From Shewanella sp. MTB7 (GTDB lineage Bacteria > Pseudomonadota > Gammaproteobacteria > Enterobacterales > Shewanellaceae), in NCBI RefSeq assembly GCF_027571385.1, contig NZ_CP085636.1, positions 2,542,001 through 2,606,000 on the forward strand: a stretch of DNA of 64,000 nt, written 5' to 3'. How positions within the stretch are numbered: position 1 is the first letter of the stretch; each line of letters starts with the position of its first letter. The notes beneath the pieces were generated by a model. That model worked only from the letters and a program-made list of their open reading frames with translations. It did not search any database and was not told the DNA's origin. Of this stretch, positions 26,942-36,720 are shown piece by piece. Made by a program: the position numbers and the translations under genes.

Positions 26942-28708
26942 ATGATGAATAAGCTAGTAAAAGGTTTAGTCGCAACGGCAGTTTTAGCTGCATTAGCGGG
27001 ATGTAATAGCAGTGATGATGACAACACTCCTCAAACAGCTTGTGAAGCTGCCGGTGATGCTTGTACTCAATTTACCGTGCTCCACACCAATGATAACCAT
27101 GGCCGTTTCTGGCAGAACAAGAACGGCGAATATGGTATGGCGGCTCGTAAGACTGTTATTGATCAAATTCGCACTGAAGTTGAGCGTAATGGCGGAGAAA
27201 CGATTCTCTTATCTGGTGGTGATATCAACACTGGTGTGCCTGAATCCGATATGCAAGATGCAGTTCCTGACTTTATCGGGATGAGCATGTTGGGCTATGA
27301 TGCTATGGCTGTAGGTAACCACGAATTTGATAACCCGTTAACCACTCTAGATATGCAAGCCACTATCGCTCAATTCCCTATGTTAGCTGCAAATATCTAT
27401 AAAAAAGACTCGGATGGTAATGTCACTTCAGAACGTTACTTTGAACCTTACCGTGTTTTCGACATTAATGGTCTTAAGGTTGCCATTATTGGCTTTACAA
27501 CTGTTGATACACCAAAAGTTGTGAGCCCAGATAACGTCGCTAGTCTACACTTTACTGATCCACAATCTGAGATCTCCATAGTATTAGCTGAAATTGAAGC
27601 CAATGAAAAAGTCGACATGGTGTTTGCTTTGACTCATATGGGTCACTACGCAAATGGTGAGCACGGTACTGAAGCCGCTGGTGATGTTAAGCTTGCTGAG
27701 TCAGTTGCTAAAGGCCAACTACAAGCCATTATCGGTGGTCATTCACAGAACCCTGTCTGTATGGAAGGCGATGGTTATGCTGACTTTAAACCGGGTGATG
27801 AGTGTAAGCCAGATCAGAAAAATGGTACTTATATCATGCAAGCTCACGAGTGGGGGAAGTATGTGGGTCGTGCCGATTTCGAATTTATGAATGGTGAGTT
27901 AACACTTGCCAGCTACAAATTGATCCCAATTAACCTTAAAGTAGAAAATGAGAATGAAGAGCTTGTTTTTGTCACCGAAGAGATTGAACAAGATCAATTG
28001 GTGATTGATGCACTTGAACATTACCAGACACTAGGTCAAGAGTTATTAGATGTTGTTATCTCAAGCACAGATGGCAAGCTAGAAGGTGACCGTAATGTCG
28101 TTCGTGCAGAGCAGACAAATTTAGGTCAATTGCTAACCCGCGCTTATGGCGATTGGGTGACGACTAACTTTGAACCAACAGTCGATTTTGGTGTGATGAA
28201 CTCGGGCGGTGTCCGTGACTCTATCGTCGCTGGCCCAGTGTCATATCGTGACGTATTGACTGTACAACCATTTAGCAATGATGTGGCCTTTGTCACTATG
28301 TCAGGTACTGAAGTACAGCAATACCTTGCTGATGTTGCGCTAAAGACGGGCGGTGGCATGGCGCAGCTTTATCCAATGGAGATGAACGTGACATGTGATG
28401 CAGTTGAAATTGACCCAGAAGCAACAGCTGCTGATATCGTTGAGATCACCTCTTTAGGCAAACGAGCTTTCAAACTTGAAGATAGCTACACCTTCTCATT
28501 GATCAACTTCAGTGCAAAAGGCGGTGATGATTATCCTAAGCTGACAGGCCACGCAAACTATGTCGATACTCAACGTAGCGACGCATCGGTGCTGCGTGAA
28601 TACTTTGAGAATAACCCAGAAATCAAGGTTGCTGATTATAACCCAGTTAATGGCGGACACCCAATTTTCTACCGTGGCGGCGCGATCGTTAAGAGTTGTG
28701 CTAAATAA
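26942..28708 (+). CDS. UshA-type 5'-nucleotidase / UDP-sugar hydrolase lipoprotein, first tandem copy
   Basis: A 588-residue metallophosphatase with a lipoprotein signal (lipobox LAALAGC, about residues 15-21). The N-terminal metallophosphatase domain (about 42-340) has LHTNDNHGRF, SGGDINTGVPESD, GNHEFDNP, THMGHY and GGHSQNP, covering the two-metal ligands. The C-terminal 5'-nucleotidase domain (about 360-560) has NSGGVRDSI, LTVQPFSNDV and FSAKGGDDYP. It should release nucleoside and phosphate from extracellular nucleotides, probably for P and N scavenging. The start ATGATG has GGGTTGAT upstream. A related gene follows in tandem at 29223; a third relative is at 2644-4806. Its terminator is at 28750. 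Confidence 0.92.
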   Translation: MMNKLVKGLVATAVLAALAGCNSSDDDNTPQTACEAAGDACTQFTVLHTNDNHGRFWQNKNGEYGMAARKTVIDQIRTEVERNGGETILLSGGDINTGVPESDMQDAVPDFIGMSMLGYDAMAVGNHEFDNPLTTLDMQATIAQFPMLAANIYKKDSDGNVTSERYFEPYRVFDINGLKVAIIGFTTVDTPKVVSPDNVASLHFTDPQSEISIVLAEIEANEKVDMVFALTHMGHYANGEHGTEAAGDVKLAESVAKGQLQAIIGGHSQNPVCMEGDGYADFKPGDECKPDQKNGTYIMQAHEWGKYVGRADFEFMNGELTLASYKLIPINLKVENENEELVFVTEEIEQDQLVIDALEHYQTLGQELLDVVISSTDGKLEGDRNVVRAEQTNLGQLLTRAYGDWVTTNFEPTVDFGVMNSGGVRDSIVAGPVSYRDVLTVQPFSNDVAFVTMSGTEVQQYLADVALKTGGGMAQLYPMEMNVTCDAVEIDPEATAADIVEITSLGKRAFKLEDSYTFSLINFSAKGGDDYPKLTGHANYVDTQRSDASVLREYFENNPEIKVADYNPVNGGHPIFYRGGAIVKSCAK

Positions 28709-28749
28709 TCAAGTTATTTAATATAGAAAGCACTTAGTGTTTAGATAGA

Positions 28750-28775
28750 AGCGGCCTTTACCGGCTGCTTTTTAA
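28750..28775 (+). terminator. Rho-independent terminator of the first tandem nucleotidase gene
   Basis: AGCGGCC pairs with GGCTGCT (one G-T) around a short loop, followed by TTTTTAATTT. Confidence 0.7.
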
Positions 28776-29222
28776 TTTCTACAGATCTCAAACATGTATT
28801 TTCCTATTTATAAATACTCAAATCTGTTTGATGTGATTTATTCCCCATTTTTATAAGATTTTTATTAAAAAATAACCATAGTTGCGACTGTCAACTGTTC
28901 TCCTTGAAGGTTAAATGCTGTAATTAAAGCTGCTAACGCTAATTAACTGAATCAATGTAGGACTATTATCATTCTATCTAATATTCCACATTCATCAGTA
29001 AAGTGGTTATCAATTATCTCTTGAGCCTGTTTTATATACAGAACAATTAACAACAAAAAAGCCTCTACTTAGTCGTGTTTGTATTGCAAAAGATCATATT
29101 GGTGACACATTTGTAATGAATTCTTTGTTATTATGTTCTCCAGCGAGATCATAGAATCCGTTTTATAAAAAATGATGGTAATTAATAAAACGATTTAATT
29201 AAAAATCTAGGGGTTGATAATA
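28776..29222. other. Intergenic region between the tandem nucleotidase genes
   Basis: About 450 bases after the terminator with no coding frame seen. It is very A+T-rich. The last 120 bases include a TATTAT-like -10 (about 29129-29134), the shared element at 29141-29161 and the ribosome-binding site before 29223. Confidence 0.5.
29141..29161 (+). promoter_or_regulatory. Shared upstream element of nucleotidase genes, copy 3
   Basis: Reads CAGCGAGATCATAGAATCCGT, 20 of 21 bases identical to the copy at 26884-26904, whereas most of the flanking intergenic DNA has diverged. It lies 61 bases before the ATG. Confidence 0.55.
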
Positions 29223-30929
29223 ATGAGAAATTTGTTAATTAAAGGACTTGTCGCAACTGCGGTACTAGCAACATTAACTGGATGTAACAGTGATGATAAT
29301 GACGCACCAGTTAAACCAACGACCTGTGCTGAAGCCGGGGATGCATGTACCACTTTTACACTGCTTCATACGAATGATAACCATGGTCGTTTCTGGGAAA
29401 ATAAGTATGGTGAATATGGTATGGCTGCACGTAAGACGCTGATCGACCAGATCCGCGCTGAAGTGGGATCAAATGGTAGCGAAACGATTCTGTTATCCGG
29501 TGGTGATATCAACACTGGTGTTCCCGAGTCAGACTTACAAGATGCGCGTCCTGATTTTGTTGGTATGAACTTGATTGGTTATGATGCAATGGCTGTCGGT
29601 AACCACGAATTTGATAACCCATTAGCCACCGTTGAGATGCAGCGTGAACTGGCTAATTTCCCCATGTTGGCTGCAAATATCTATGACAAAACATCAGGTG
29701 AAAGATATTTCGACGCCTATAAAGTATTTGATGTAAACGGTCTACGTATAGCTGTCGTTGGGTTAACCACTGAAGATACGAAGAAAATCGGTAACCCTGA
29801 ATTTATCAGTGGCCTAGAGTTTACCGATCCAACCACAGAGATCCAAAAAGTCATTAAAGAGATTAAAGATGCTGATGCAGCGGATATTATCTTCGCTACA
29901 ACCCACATGGGACATTATGCTGATGCGCAAAATGGTAGCAATGCCCCAGGTGATGTGGCTATGGCTCGCGGAGTAACAGCTGGCGATCTGCAAGCTATTA
30001 TTGGTGGTCACTCGCAAAATCCAGTGTGTATGGAGCCTGGTACCAACAGTTACGCTGATTTTAATCCAGGGGATGATTGTACTCCCGATACACAAAATGG
30101 CACTTACATCATGCAAGCCCATGAGTGGGGCAAGTATGTAGGTCAAGCGGATTTTGAATACTTTAATGATGAACTGCACCTTGCAAGCTACAAGCTGATC
30201 CCGGTTAATTTGAAGCAGAAAAATGAAGCTGGCGATCGTGTACTTATCGGTGAAGAGATCCAGCCAGATGGTACCGTTTTAGAAATTCTTAAGCAGTACC
30301 AAGAAAAAGGTCAAGAGCAGTTAAGTGAAGTGATTGCAACGACTGCTGAATTGTTAGAGGGAGACCGTGCCAAAGTTCGTTTTATGCAAACTAACTTAGG
30401 TCACTTAATCTCAACTGCTCACACATCTAAGGTTAATGCTGATGTTGGTGTGATGAACTCAGGTGGTGTACGCGCTTCAATAGAGGCGGGTGATATCACC
30501 TATAAAGATGTATTAACAGTACAGCCTTTTGGTAACTCGATAACTAAGAGCACAGTAACAGGCGCTGAATTATCTGAGTATTTAGGGGCTGTAGCCTCGT
30601 TACAGATTGATTCAGGTGCTTATGCTCAGCTAACGGGTGTGACCATGACTGTCGATTGTCAGGCTAAAACCGTTGATATCAGTGATGTTAATGGCAAAGG
30701 TTTTGATGCTGCCGGAACATACAGCTTCACCGTTCCTAGTTTTAACGCGGCAGGTGGTGATGGCTACCCAGTTCTGACTCCTGTTATGACAGGTTTTGTA
30801 GATGCTGCTGTAATGTATGATTTTTTAAAGGCTAAAGGCTCTATCGCTGCAGGTGAGTTCGCGCCTACTGGTGATGTTGTTTATGAAAATTCTACCAGCA
30901 CAGATGGTTGTCAAATTCTAAGTCAGTAA
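29223..30929 (+). CDS. UshA-type 5'-nucleotidase / UDP-sugar hydrolase lipoprotein, second tandem copy
   Basis: A paralogue of the protein at 26942, about the same length (568 residues from the ATG at 29223, which I prefer over 29214 because GGGGTTGAT lies just upstream). Lipobox LATLTGC. Motifs LHTNDNHGRF, GGDINTGVPESD, GNHEFDNP, TTHMGHY, GGHSQNP and the C-terminal NSGGVRASI and LTVQPFGNSI are all present. The two copies match strongly in the catalytic domain and diverge more in the C-terminal domain (FNAAGGDGYP versus FSAKGGDDYP), suggesting an old duplication with possible change in substrate range. It is an extracytoplasmic lipoprotein by its signal. A strong terminator at 30962 is shared with ilvH. 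Confidence 0.92.
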   Translation: MRNLLIKGLVATAVLATLTGCNSDDNDAPVKPTTCAEAGDACTTFTLLHTNDNHGRFWENKYGEYGMAARKTLIDQIRAEVGSNGSETILLSGGDINTGVPESDLQDARPDFVGMNLIGYDAMAVGNHEFDNPLATVEMQRELANFPMLAANIYDKTSGERYFDAYKVFDVNGLRIAVVGLTTEDTKKIGNPEFISGLEFTDPTTEIQKVIKEIKDADAADIIFATTHMGHYADAQNGSNAPGDVAMARGVTAGDLQAIIGGHSQNPVCMEPGTNSYADFNPGDDCTPDTQNGTYIMQAHEWGKYVGQADFEYFNDELHLASYKLIPVNLKQKNEAGDRVLIGEEIQPDGTVLEILKQYQEKGQEQLSEVIATTAELLEGDRAKVRFMQTNLGHLISTAHTSKVNADVGVMNSGGVRASIEAGDITYKDVLTVQPFGNSITKSTVTGAELSEYLGAVASLQIDSGAYAQLTGVTMTVDCQAKTVDISDVNGKGFDAAGTYSFTVPSFNAAGGDGYPVLTPVMTGFVDAAVMYDFLKAKGSIAAGEFAPTGDVVYENSTSTDGCQILSQ

Positions 30930-30961
30930 GTATTTAAGAAAAACCATATGAACAAAAAGGT

Positions 30962-31014
30962 AGCCTTAGGGTTCAATGCCGGTAAGTTAAGCTTACTGGC
31001 ATTGGCCTAAGGCT
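30962..31014. terminator. Long two-part bidirectional terminator between nucleotidase gene and ilvH
   Basis: Outer arms AGCCTTAGG/CCTAAGGCT (9 bp) and inner arms AATGCCGGTAAG/CTTACTGGCATT (12 bp, one G-T) form one extended hairpin. CCCTTTTT follows on the right and AAAAAGG precedes on the left, so it can stop transcription from both sides. Confidence 0.9.
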
Positions 31015-31131
31015 CCCTTTTTGCACATGGATGTGCTTATCTCTGATCGCAAGGTACCTGAAATGCTCCAAGCATTTGTCGGTATTCCCTACATCCATGT
31101 AGGTCAAAGCGATAGAAGGGTTTGTCCTTCT

Positions 31132-31626
31132 TTAAGCCCGCATAGACTTTTCACCACGGCTGAGTCCAACCACGCCAGAGCGTGAAACTTCAACGACCTT
31201 AGTTATTTCACCTACAGCGCTAATAAAGGCATCTAGCTTAGCGCTGGGTCCCGTTAGCTGTACTGTGTAAAGTTCTGCCGTAATATCGACAATTTGAGCG
31301 CGGAAGATATCAGCGGTACGTTTAATCTCTTCACGAATACTGCCTTTCGCTTTCACTTTAACCAAGGCCAATTCACGTTCGACATGTTCAGACTCGGTGA
31401 TATTCGCCACTTTTAAAATATCGATTAGCTTATTTAGCTGTTTCTCTATTTGCTCCAAAACATGCTCATCTGCAAACAGAGTGATATTAAGGCGTGACAA
31501 CGTCGAATCATCTGTTGGTGCAACGGTTAACGTTTCAATGTTATAGCCGCGCTGAGAAAACAAGCCAACGACACGAGAGAGGGCGCCCGGTTGATTTTCA
31601 AGTAATACCGATATAATACGACGCAT
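31132..31626 (-). CDS. ilvH: Acetolactate synthase small (regulatory) subunit
   Basis: The 164-residue regulatory subunit of acetohydroxyacid synthase. The start [20 protein letters not shown] is the family N-terminus; its ATG at 31624-31626 overlaps the ilvI stop in TAATG and has GGAG upstream, so translation is probably coupled. The N-terminal ACT domain (residues 1-78) with RVVGLFSQRGYNIETLTVAP is followed by the ALS_ss_C domain (about 85-160). It binds valine and controls IlvI activity in branched-chain amino acid synthesis. Length matches E. coli IlvH (163). Confidence 0.95.
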   Translation of the reverse strand: MRRIISVLLENQPGALSRVVGLFSQRGYNIETLTVAPTDDSTLSRLNITLFADEHVLEQIEKQLNKLIDILKVANITESEHVERELALVKVKAKGSIREEIKRTADIFRAQIVDITAELYTVQLTGPSAKLDAFISAVGEITKVVEVSRSGVVGLSRGEKSMRA

Positions 31627-33347
31627 TAGCTTTTCTCCTTTTTGCTCAGCCACATTTCGTTCATCGCGCCGCCGCGAATAAGCATAGGGTAAACGTGTTC
31701 AGTCTGATCGACATTGATATCGACAAATACCAATTTATCTTTCATAGATAGCGCTCTTTCGAGTTCAGATTCAAGCTTAGCGGGATCGCTAATGGTGATC
31801 CCCACATGACCATAAGCTTCGGCAATTTTGGCAAAATTAGGTACTGAATCCATATAGGAGTGTGAATGACGACCTGAATAGATCATATCTTGCCACTGTT
31901 TAACCATACCTAAAAAGCGATTGTTTAGGTTGATGATTTTCACTGGGATATCATATTGCAATGCAGTTGATAACTCTTGAATGTTCATTTGAATCGAACC
32001 ATCACCGGTAACACAAAGCACGGTTTCATCGGGCATGGCAAGTTTGACGCCCATAGCTGCTGGAAGACCAAAACCCATGGTGCCCAGACCGCCAGAGTTT
32101 ATCCAACGACGTGGTTTATCGAAAGGATAATAAAGTGCGGCAAACATTTGGTGTTGACCCACATCAGATGCCACATAGGCATCACCATTGGTGAGTCTAT
32201 GTAAGGCTTCAATCACCTCCTGTGGCTTAATTTTATCCGTTGTCTTGTCGTAGGCTAAGCTTTTTTTAGCGCGCCATTGATTGATCTCACTCCACCAGAA
32301 ATCGACTGCAGCAACATCTTGAGTTTCTTCAGCCGTGGAGTCTAATAGGGATAACATTTCATCAAGGATACTATCCGCTGAGCCCACTATGGGGATATCC
32401 ACATGAATCGTTTTAGAAATTGAAGAGGGGTCGATATCTATGTGTAAAATTTTGGCGTTAGGGCAATATTTTTCAACATTATTGGTGGTTCTATCATCAA
32501 ACCGTACCCCTATACCAAAAATAAGATCACAATTGTGCATCGCCATATTAGCTTCATAACAGCCGTGCATACCTAACATGCCTAAGCTATTTTTGTGGCT
32601 ACCAGGAAATGCACCTAAGCCCATTAATGTGCTGACAACAGGAATGTTAAGTTTTTCTGAAAGCGCTAAAATCTGCTTGTCGCATTCGGAGATAACAGCA
32701 CCACCACCCACGTATAGTACCGGCTTCTTCGCGGCTAAAAGTGCACGTAAACCTCGGCGAATTTGCCCTTTGTGACCAGAAGTTGTTGGGTTGTAAGATC
32801 GCAGACTGATCTCTTTGGGGTACTCGTAATCAAACAATATCTCAGGATTCATACAATCTTTAGGCACATCAACCACCACAGGACCTGGTCTGCCACTGGC
32901 TGCGATAAAGAAAGCTTTTTTTATTATCTCAGGAATGTCTCTGGCATCGGTGACTAAGAAGCTGTGCTTAACAACAGGTCTTGATATACCTATCATATCG
33001 CACTCTTGGAATGCGTCATTACCGATTAAATTACTCGGAACCTGGCCCGAAACGATAACCAGTGGGATAGAGTCCATATAGGCGGTGGCAATACCAGTAA
33101 TAGTATTCGTAGCGCCGGGACCTGAAGTGACTAATACCACACCGACTTCACCTGTGGCACGGGCATAACCATCGGCCATGTGTACAGCGGCTTGTTCGTG
33201 ACGAACTAAGATGTGTTCAATTTTGGACTTTTCGTGCAGGGCGTCATAGATATCTAACACGGATCCGCCTGGATAGCCGAATATATGTTTTACGCCTTCG
33301 TCGATAAGTGAACGAACTATCATACTGGCGCCTGATAACTTCTCCAT
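31626..33347 (-). CDS. ilvI: Acetolactate synthase large (catalytic) subunit
   Basis: The 573-residue catalytic subunit of acetohydroxyacid synthase, a thiamine-diphosphate enzyme condensing two pyruvates, or pyruvate with 2-oxobutyrate. Motifs: [16 protein letters not shown] at the N-terminus, the catalytic Glu region [18 protein letters not shown] (about 45-62), and the ThDP motif [20 protein letters not shown] with [12 protein letters not shown] (about 430-470). Length matches IlvI (574). It is translated with ilvH via an overlapping stop/start. Upstream is a 170-base leader with a good sigma-70-like promoter (33526-33553). Confidence 0.95.
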   Translation of the reverse strand: MEKLSGASMIVRSLIDEGVKHIFGYPGGSVLDIYDALHEKSKIEHILVRHEQAAVHMADGYARATGEVGVVLVTSGPGATNTITGIATAYMDSIPLVIVSGQVPSNLIGNDAFQECDMIGISRPVVKHSFLVTDARDIPEIIKKAFFIAASGRPGPVVVDVPKDCMNPEILFDYEYPKEISLRSYNPTTSGHKGQIRRGLRALLAAKKPVLYVGGGAVISECDKQILALSEKLNIPVVSTLMGLGAFPGSHKNSLGMLGMHGCYEANMAMHNCDLIFGIGVRFDDRTTNNVEKYCPNAKILHIDIDPSSISKTIHVDIPIVGSADSILDEMLSLLDSTAEETQDVAAVDFWWSEINQWRAKKSLAYDKTTDKIKPQEVIEALHRLTNGDAYVASDVGQHQMFAALYYPFDKPRRWINSGGLGTMGFGLPAAMGVKLAMPDETVLCVTGDGSIQMNIQELSTALQYDIPVKIINLNNRFLGMVKQWQDMIYSGRHSHSYMDSVPNFAKIAEAYGHVGITISDPAKLESELERALSMKDKLVFVDINVDQTEHVYPMLIRGGAMNEMWLSKKEKS

Positions 33348-33520
33348 TTGTAAACCCTCATAGGTTACCGCTACGGTATGCAGTATCTCGATACAGCGAC
33401 GGTAATCGCTTAAATATAGTGAGTTTGGATGGTGATCCTTACTCTCGAAATGTCAAACGACTTCACTATGGAAGTTATTTATCACCCTGTAAGGTGTGAC
33501 ATCTGTCTCAAATGAACAGA
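33348..33520 (-). promoter_or_regulatory. Leader of the ilvIH operon with nested stems
   Basis: About 170 bases between the predicted start of transcription and the ilvI ATG. On the minus strand TTACCG pairs with CGGTAA, enclosing a perfect GTATC-GA-GATAC hairpin. No leader peptide rich in Leu, Ile or Val was found, and no T tract follows the stems, so classical attenuation is not supported. GAGGG upstream of the ATG is the ribosome-binding site. Confidence 0.4.
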
Positions 33521-33525
33521 ATTTC

Positions 33526-33553
33526 ATCATATAAAAAAGAACACATATTTCAA
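33526..33553 (-). promoter_or_regulatory. Sigma-70-type promoter for ilvIH
   Basis: On the minus strand TTGAAA (-35) is followed after 16 bases by TATGAT (-10). It is about 180 bases upstream of ilvI. Confidence 0.6.
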
Positions 33554-33645
33554 GCTTTTTGTGTAAAAAAAGTCATTAAATGAAAAAAAATACGGTTCTA
33601 GGCATGATTTGATTAATTTTGAGCGTAATATTTCGATTAACTTCA

Positions 33646-34872
33646 TTACGTTTGCGCATTAACACCATTTGCTGCAAAAAACTGACAGAGCCCAACCAAC
33701 ACAACAGCACTTAACATTAAGGCTGAAAAGGGGACCGCTGTGCCCGTATAAAACAGTGCGAGCAAAGGCCCTGCCATTGCGCCACAACCAAAACGTAACG
33801 TACCGATCACGGCCGTTGCCGTACCGGTCTCTTTTTGGAACTTCATTAACACGATAGCATCAGCATTGACCGACATGATCCCTAAAAATCCCATAAAAGG
33901 GATGAGCATTGCTACGGTATAATGAAAACTGAATTCAAAAAAATTAACCAGCAATAGTGCTGAACCTGCGACTATAGCGAGTAACGTTGCTACTTTCAGC
34001 ATCAATCTTGAGCCGTAACGCACGACGATGCGGCTATTAATTATATTAGCCAACATGAGTGCTCCCACGTTGATACTAAACAAGATTACAAACAAAGATT
34101 TATCTAGACCAAACACCTCCATATAAACGAAAGGAGAAGCGGTTAAATAACAGAAAAAAGCAAAAGATGTCAGTACGCCACTGGCGATATGCAATTTGGT
34201 ACCTGGCTTGGTAAATACCACTGCATAGGCTCCAAAAAATGATTTTTGGCTGCGACTATTCCGGTCACTGTCGCTAGGCATCTTTAACTTCCAGATAACC
34301 AAAGTTAATAGCAAACAAGCATAAGTGGCCAAGATGAAGAAGATTAAATGCCACTCGCCAAATTCTAGAATAAGGCTACCTAAACTTGGGGCGATTAATG
34401 GCGCTAACATCATGATTAAACTTACGTAAGACATACCTTTAGCTGTGTTATCGCCATAAACTTCTTTGATGTAACTTGGTACAACGACAGTGGCTGCCGC
34501 GCCAATAAAAGCTTGTGCAAACCTTAGTGTTAAAAACAGTTCAATACTGGTGACGAAGGCCAAGGCCAAGCTGATAAGCATAAAGCCGGTTAACCCGAGT
34601 ATCACCATTGGGCGTCGACCAATTCTGTCAGCCAAAGGGCCAAAGCACAGCATCCCTAGCGCATAACCAGCAAGGTACAGACTCAAAGATTGTTGAACGG
34701 TGGTGATGTCGGAATGAAAACTGCCAGCTAGGGTTGCCATCGCGGGTAGATACATGTCGATGGCCAAAGGCGTAATGGCGACAATTGCGGCCAACATTGG
34801 AATTAAAATGGTAAGGTTGATGATGGCTACAGGTGTAGTGGTAGACGGTGATTGCTGTGGTTCTGTTTGCAC
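33646..34872 (-). CDS. Bcr/CflA family multidrug efflux MFS transporter
   Basis: A 408-residue, 12-segment major facilitator of the Bcr/CflA subfamily. Signatures: ITPLAIDMYLPAMATLAGSF in TM1 (about 35-54), LSLYLAGYALGMLCFGPLAD followed by RIGRRPMV at the TM2-TM3 loop, and FIGAAATVVVPSYIKEVYG in TM4. It would export drugs or metabolites by proton antiport across the inner membrane; substrates are not predictable. It stands alone, divergent from the DM13-protein gene. Confidence 0.9.
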   Translation of the reverse strand: MQTEPQQSPSTTTPVAIINLTILIPMLAAIVAITPLAIDMYLPAMATLAGSFHSDITTVQQSLSLYLAGYALGMLCFGPLADRIGRRPMVILGLTGFMLISLALAFVTSIELFLTLRFAQAFIGAAATVVVPSYIKEVYGDNTAKGMSYVSLIMMLAPLIAPSLGSLILEFGEWHLIFFILATYACLLLTLVIWKLKMPSDSDRNSRSQKSFFGAYAVVFTKPGTKLHIASGVLTSFAFFCYLTASPFVYMEVFGLDKSLFVILFSINVGALMLANIINSRIVVRYGSRLMLKVATLLAIVAGSALLLVNFFEFSFHYTVAMLIPFMGFLGIMSVNADAIVLMKFQKETGTATAVIGTLRFGCGAMAGPLLALFYTGTAVPFSALMLSAVVLVGLCQFFAANGVNAQT

Positions 34873-35152
34873 TGATACCTCTTGATATTAATTTTGTTAA
34901 AAAAGGGGATATGAGCGGTTTAACATGTCGAGTTTGGGATCACTAAGCTGAGTCAGTGAAAGAATATTGTACGACGTATTGTCTGAGTAAGCCATGTTGA
35001 TATTGATGCTTTACTTAATAAAGTTGGCGCATTTTGTAACTAAACTTTATTCAAGAGTATAAGTTTTCGAAATGCAAATGAAGTTGCTATAGAATTGGCT
35101 TAGGGGTTTATTTGTGATGCGATAGCATTCTTTGACATTATTGAGTAAAAAT

Positions 35153-35638
35153 ATGAGAAAACGTATTTTTTTGGCTTTATTCGTTTCCCACCTGTTGGTC
35201 GCTGGTGGTGGATTTATGATGGGAATATACCTGTTACCTATTATAACTGCGCCCTCAGCGCCTAAGTTCTCTTCGTTGGAGCCGACGATTCAAAGCCGTG
35301 AGTTTAAAGGTCAATTTTCACGAGAGAGAGTTGATAGTGATCTGCTTCATTGGGGTGAAGGGGAAGTGTCTATCAATGCAGATAACATAGCTTTTTTGGG
35401 TAAACTTGCTCCAGGTCCTGACTATAGGCTATATCTGTCACCGGTGTTTGTTGAGACGGAAGCGGATTTTAATCGTTTTAAATCCTCAATGGTGCAAGTG
35501 GGAGAGGTTAAAACCTTCGAGAACTTTATGATACCTATACCTGTGGGTGTCGAACCATCCCAATACACTAGCCTTATTGTGTGGTGTGAAACATTCGGTC
35601 AATTCATCACATCAGGCGGTTATGCAAAAGTCGAGTGA
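35153..35638 (+). CDS. DM13 domain protein, membrane-anchored
   Basis: A 161-residue protein from the ATG at 35153; an in-frame TTG at 35132 would add 7 residues. It has an N-terminal signal anchor (about 6-30), then a DM13 domain (about 60-160) marked by GEVSINADNIAFLGKLAPGP, DYRLYLSP and YTSLIVWCETFGQFITSGGY. DM13 is an extracytoplasmic, beta-rich domain with a conserved cysteine, proposed to have a redox role. The protein should sit in the periplasm or inner membrane facing out. Adjacent genes are an MFS efflux protein (divergent) and an MscS channel (convergent), with no evident functional link. Confidence 0.8.
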   Translation: MRKRIFLALFVSHLLVAGGGFMMGIYLLPIITAPSAPKFSSLEPTIQSREFKGQFSRERVDSDLLHWGEGEVSINADNIAFLGKLAPGPDYRLYLSPVFVETEADFNRFKSSMVQVGEVKTFENFMIPIPVGVEPSQYTSLIVWCETFGQFITSGGYAKVE

Positions 35639-35687
35639 TGAAATGATACGTAATAGTTTTTATGCATCACTCTAGTCATCTTATTTA

Positions 35688-36527
35688 TTAGCCGTTTCCA
35701 AAGGCTTGGTGGTAGGCAATCATAAAGTCTTGACGGATTGATTGCTCTAAATGGGATGCGCGCTCGGTGGGGCAAAAAATCATGATATGCACTTTTTGCT
35801 CTCCGGCCGGGCCGCTACTTATGTGAATATGTGGCTCCGAGCCCGGTAAGTCGACACCAGCATGCCTCTCTATGACGCTATTGTAGCGTATTGCCACTTC
35901 ATTAAAGTCTTCACAGTGTTGTTCTATTTGAGTTAGCAGAGCTGGAAATAAGGGGTATAAGTTAACAAATTCAACCACAGTAATCGTCATGTTGTGGTAA
36001 ACATAGCGCTTCATAAAATTCAGATTTTTTACCGGATAAGTAAAAAAGATGCTGTTTGGAAAAGTGGCGGTTTTGCCGGTGAAGTGATATTGACCATGGT
36101 GCAGATCTATCTCTTGAATGACGGTCGCCATCAAGTTGTGTTCGATAACTTCACCACATAAGGCACCGACCTCTATCCAGTCACCAATAACAAAGGAGCG
36201 TGAACTGGCCCGTTGAATTGAGCCTGTGAAGCAAAGAATAATCTCCTTAGAGGCAACAACGATGGCGATGGCGATGGCGGTTACCGACAAGGCAAATTTA
36301 TTTATCTCCGTCTGCCAAAGCATAAACAGGACAACCATAAGTAATATGAAAGTGCCGTTCTTGGTTCGCGACATCCATTTACGCTGAGATTCGGTTAAAA
36401 AGGCCACATCGCCGCGGACCTTATAGATGATAAAGCGTTTGATTGCCGAAATTAAAATAATGATTAATAAGGTTAATAAAAGTTTATGGTTTGCCAAAAA
36501 GTCGATAACCAGAGTTAAATTGTCCAC
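35688..36527 (-). CDS. Small mechanosensitive channel family protein (MscS)
   Basis: A 279-residue MscS-family protein, close to E. coli MscS (286). Three hydrophobic segments (about 12-32, 52-72 and 75-98) precede the beta domain, which contains SRSFVIGDWIEVGALCGEVI (about 109-128), TATFPNSIFFTYPVKNLNF and a C-terminal alpha/beta domain. The pore helix is less glycine/alanine-rich than in canonical MscS, so the channel role is inferred from overall architecture. It would release osmolytes on hypo-osmotic shock. It is convergent with the DM13 gene. Confidence 0.85.
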   Translation of the reverse strand: MDNLTLVIDFLANHKLLLTLLIIILISAIKRFIIYKVRGDVAFLTESQRKWMSRTKNGTFILLMVVLFMLWQTEINKFALSVTAIAIAIVVASKEIILCFTGSIQRASSRSFVIGDWIEVGALCGEVIEHNLMATVIQEIDLHHGQYHFTGKTATFPNSIFFTYPVKNLNFMKRYVYHNMTITVVEFVNLYPLFPALLTQIEQHCEDFNEVAIRYNSVIERHAGVDLPGSEPHIHISSGPAGEQKVHIMIFCPTERASHLEQSIRQDFMIAYHQAFGNG

Positions 36528-36720
36528 TAAACCCTCTTCAATACTTAAGTGTGCTCTGTTGCAATAAGTGATTTATAACATGTGTTAGTGCCAGAAACAT
36601 AAGCAGATTTCATTTAACAGCAATAAATCAATCTTGTTCCAAGATTTTACCTCAGTAACTCCACAGAATGAAACAGATTAACTATGCTTTTAGTTATTGC
36701 TAAATGTCGCTGAGCTTCTG

